Positions 15,220-17,112 of a stretch of 17,112 nt of DNA are shown here, one piece after another; within the stretch, counting starts at the first letter, position 1, and each line of letters starts with the position of its first letter. The notes under the pieces are model-generated. The model saw nothing but the letters and a program-made list of their open reading frames with translations. It made no database searches and had not been told where the DNA came from. Location: NCBI GenBank assembly GCA_964435475.1, contig CAYSZB010000051.1:1-17112 (forward strand). Direction: 5' to 3'. The position numbers and the translations under genes are program-made. This DNA comes from CAYSZB01 sp964435475. GTDB lineage: Bacteria; Chloroflexota; Anaerolineae; Anaerolineales; Anaerolineaceae.

Positions 15220-16626
15220 ATGACTGAACCGATAAAGGTCCTTTTGTTTGGCGCTGGTGCCCGCGGGGCTGATTCTTATGGCCCCTATGCCCTGCAACAT
15301 CCGGATGAACTGCAGTTCGTGGCGGTGGCCGAGCCGCTCACCGTGCGCCGTGAACGGTTTGCCCAGGCGCACAACATCCCCCCCGAGCGTTGCTTTGAGA
15401 CCTGGGAAGATGCCCTGCAGGCTGGCAAAATCGCCGAAGTGGTCTTCAACTGCACCCAGGACCAGATGCATTTCGCCTCGGGTTTGGCTGCCTTGCAAGC
15501 CGGGTATGACATGCTGCTCGAAAAGCCCATCTGCAACACCCTGGCGGATACGGTCACCCTGGTAAAAACCGCGGAGCACCTGGGCAGGCAATTGCAGATC
15601 TGCCACGTCATGCGCTACACTGATTACTGGAACAAGGTCTATGAGATCGTACACAGCGGGGAATTGGGACAGATCATCACCGTCTCGCACCGCGAAAACG
15701 TCTCCTCCTGGCATATGGCACATTCCTATGTGCGCGGCAACTGGCGCAACCTGGCGGAGTCAGCTCCCATGATCCTCGCCAAGTGCTGCCACGACCTTGA
15801 CATGCTCTACTGGCTGCTGGGGGAACCGGTCGCCAGCCTGGGTTCAACCGGCAACCTGCGCCACTACCGCCCGGAAAATGCCCCGGAAGGTGCGCCTTTA
15901 CGCTGCACGGATGGCTGCCCGGTGGCTGGCAAGTGCCCCTTTTATGCGCCGGCGATCTACCTGGACCTTTTGCCCTTCAAGCGTGCCCTCAGTCACAGCC
16001 ACAGTAAACTCTACCGCACTATCGGGAGACTGGCGCTAAACCACCCCGATTTCCTGCATGGTCTTGGCAAGCTGATCCCTGCGCTGCGCAGCCTGACCGA
16101 GTATTCGGGTTGGCCGCGCTCGATCATCACCGACAACCCGGGCTCGGATGAAGCCGTTGTAGAGGCGCTGCGCAACGGCCCCTACGGGCGCTGTGTCTAT
16201 CACTGTGACAATGATGTGGTCGATCACCAGGTGGTGAGCATGACCACAAAGAGTGGCATCACCGCCACCCTGACCATGCACGGTCATTCATATGAAGAAG
16301 GCCGCACCATCCGCATTGATGGGTCACAGTCCACCCTGCTGGGGAAATTCACCTTCAGCGAGGCATGGCTAAAGATCATGGATCACCGCGGGTTCCTGGT
16401 CGAGCACATCGAATTCCCGGTTGAAATTGAAGGCAATGCCGGGCATGGCGGCGGGGATTTTGGCCTGATGCGCCAGTACGTACAGACCAGGCGCGGTAAT
16501 GCGGATGCCCTGACCGATGCCCGCCATGCCCTGGAGAGTCACCTGATGGCCTTTGCCGCCGAGGAAGCCCGGTTGGAGAACAGGGTGGTGGACATGGAGG
16601 AGTTCAGGCGAAACGCAGGGGTGTAG
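15220..16626 (+). CDS. Gfo/Idh/MocA-family NAD(P)-dependent oxidoreductase
   Basis: Proteins of this family oxidise or reduce sugars, inositols and related polyols with NAD(P). The 468-residue chain starts with a Rossmann fold (KVLLFGAGARGADS). The dinucleotide and catalytic Lys motif EKPI is at 101-104, and AKCCHDLDMLYWLLG (187-201) carries the probable catalytic His191. A cluster LRCTDGCPVAGKCPFYAP puts cysteines at 229, 233 and 239, a feature of one large subgroup that may bind metal or stabilise a loop. The chain is longer than the usual 330-390 residues because of the region after the cluster. AGGAG (15209-15213) lies six bases before the ATG. It is divergent from the PfkB kinase across 121 bp. 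Family assignment is secure; the substrate is unknown. Confidence 0.9.
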   Translation: MTEPIKVLLFGAGARGADSYGPYALQHPDELQFVAVAEPLTVRRERFAQAHNIPPERCFETWEDALQAGKIAEVVFNCTQDQMHFASGLAALQAGYDMLLEKPICNTLADTVTLVKTAEHLGRQLQICHVMRYTDYWNKVYEIVHSGELGQIITVSHRENVSSWHMAHSYVRGNWRNLAESAPMILAKCCHDLDMLYWLLGEPVASLGSTGNLRHYRPENAPEGAPLRCTDGCPVAGKCPFYAPAIYLDLLPFKRALSHSHSKLYRTIGRLALNHPDFLHGLGKLIPALRSLTEYSGWPRSIITDNPGSDEAVVEALRNGPYGRCVYHCDNDVVDHQVVSMTTKSGITATLTMHGHSYEEGRTIRIDGSQSTLLGKFTFSEAWLKIMDHRGFLVEHIEFPVEIEGNAGHGGGDFGLMRQYVQTRRGNADALTDARHALESHLMAFAAEEARLENRVVDMEEFRRNAGV

Positions 16627-16639
16627 GAAAAAGGTTTTC

Positions 16640-16693
16640 GCAAAGACACCATTGATCACCGACGTGATCAATGTACACCTGGGGTGCTTTTGC
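16640..16693. repeat. Composite hairpin just after the oxidoreductase gene
   Basis: An inner perfect 10-bp stem CATTGATCAC/GTGATCAATG (16650-16659, 16664-16673) with a 4-nt loop sits inside an outer imperfect 11-bp pairing (16640-16650 with 16683-16693, one mismatch and one G-U; base 16650 is shared with the inner stem). A CTTTTG tract ends the outer arm. It starts 14 bp after the stop and may work as a terminator or mRNA 3'-end stabiliser. Confidence 0.5.
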
Positions 16694-16732
16694 CACAAAT
16701 GCGGCTGGTACCTGCGGGATGATGCTCCAGGT

Positions 16733-16789
16733 TATCGCAGTTTCGCAGTTTCGCAGCTTCGCAGCACACATAGCCCTGTTGCGAAACTG
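16733..16789. repeat. TTCGCA stem-loop element, copy A
   Basis: Four 8-bp units, TATCGCAG, TTTCGCAG twice and CTTCGCAG (16733-16764), are followed by 14 bp and then TTGCGAAACTG. The sequence CAGTTTCGCA (16738-16747 or 16746-16755) pairs perfectly with TGCGAAACTG (16780-16789), so the arm can slip between units. It is non-coding and related to copy B. Confidence 0.75.
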
Positions 16790-16807
16790 ACTTTGTTTCA
16801 AAAGTAA

Positions 16808-16856
16808 AGTTCGCATGGTTCGCACGTTCGCTGCACGTGTACCCTGGTTGCGAACT
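16808..16856. repeat. TTCGCA stem-loop element, copy B
   Basis: Three units containing TTCGC (16808-16833) are followed by a 14-bp stretch like that of copy A and then TTGCGAACT. The outer arms AGTTCGCA (16808-16815) and TGCGAACT (16849-16856) pair perfectly. Each arm is one base shorter than in copy A, so pairing is conserved although the sequence has changed. An inner CACGT/ACGTG pairing also exists. Confidence 0.7.
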
Positions 16857-17112
16857 AATCTTTAATGTCCCATCCGCCGGAAATTTGTTATGTTAAAGCT
16901 AGATTGACAATCGTCTGAAACGGAAGCGTCTGTGGTTAAACAGGCTAACCTCACCCCAACCCTGGCAACAGCCACTCTGTCTCCAAATCACTGGGGAGGG
17001 CTTGGACAAATCGAGAGGATGGATGGGCGAGACGCTTTGGGTCATGCTATTACATGTCTGAGATCGCTTCGTGCCTCCATTAGACTTATGTTAGTATCAG
17101 TTTGTTGAGTAA
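16857..17112. other. Intergenic tail without a recognisable gene
   Basis: I see no coding sequence, tRNA or complete promoter here. TTGACA at 16904-16909 has no -10 partner at 16-18 bp on the plus strand. A weak inverted pairing CCAACCCT (16956-16963) with AGGGCTTGG (16997-17005, one bulge) lies in a CCTCACCCC-type stretch and may be the remains of a dispersed repeat. The flanking gene lies beyond the window. Confidence 0.4.

Noticed and set aside
16733..16764. Short tandem repeats considered as a CRISPR array
   Set aside because: The units are 8 bp with no spacers between them; they form the arm of a stem-loop, not a repeat-spacer array.
16904..16909. TTGACA in the terminal intergenic region as a promoter
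   Set aside because: No -10-like hexamer occurs 16-18 bp downstream on the plus strand and no gene follows within the window.

Overview
The window looks like a stretch of chromosome from a member of the Chloroflexota, most likely class Anaerolineae. This is inferred from protein style, not from a marker gene. The clues are a SecA with large insertions, a GlmR/YvcK protein with its own N-terminal membrane segments, a lipoprotein built from NBR1-type (FW) Ig-like domains joined by Thr/Pro linkers, and an exported beta-helix protein with a hydrophobic YLPFIMR-type tail. There are no phage, transposase, CRISPR, tRNA or rRNA signals. One scaffolding gap of exactly 100 N (1305-1404) lies inside secA.

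Layout. Positions 1-5591 are on the minus strand: an FHA-domain membrane protein (4872-5591), secA (726-4681) and surE (1-713, running off the left edge). secA and surE are 12 bp apart and probably co-transcribed. The FHA gene has its own promoter and a terminator-like hairpin. From 5760 to 14056 everything is on the plus strand: glmR/yvcK, gap, pgk, a two-module lipoprotein, a beta-helix protein and tpiA. A terminator (14073-14103) separates tpiA from a convergent PfkB-family sugar kinase on the minus strand (14130-15098). That kinase is divergent from a Gfo/Idh/MocA oxidoreductase (15220-16626). The last 486 bp carry no gene but hold several inverted repeats, including two related TTCGCA stem-loop elements.

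How the genes fit together. gap, pgk and tpiA encode three linked enzymes of lower glycolysis. GlmR, just upstream of gap, belongs to a family that steers carbon toward UDP-GlcNAc and the cell wall, so the neighbourhood may link glycolytic flux to envelope synthesis. SecA powers export, and two exported proteins (lipoprotein and beta-helix) are encoded between pgk and tpiA, each with its own promoter. The kinase/oxidoreductase pair may serve sugar or polyol metabolism, but the substrates cannot be read from sequence.

No clearly new multi-gene system is visible. The best leads are the paired TTCGCA stem-loops whose arms change together, two starts that look leaderless (glmR and the PfkB kinase), a terminator that doubles as a promoter after pgk, an inverted repeat bracketing the gap promoter, and the duplicated FW-plus-partner module of the lipoprotein.
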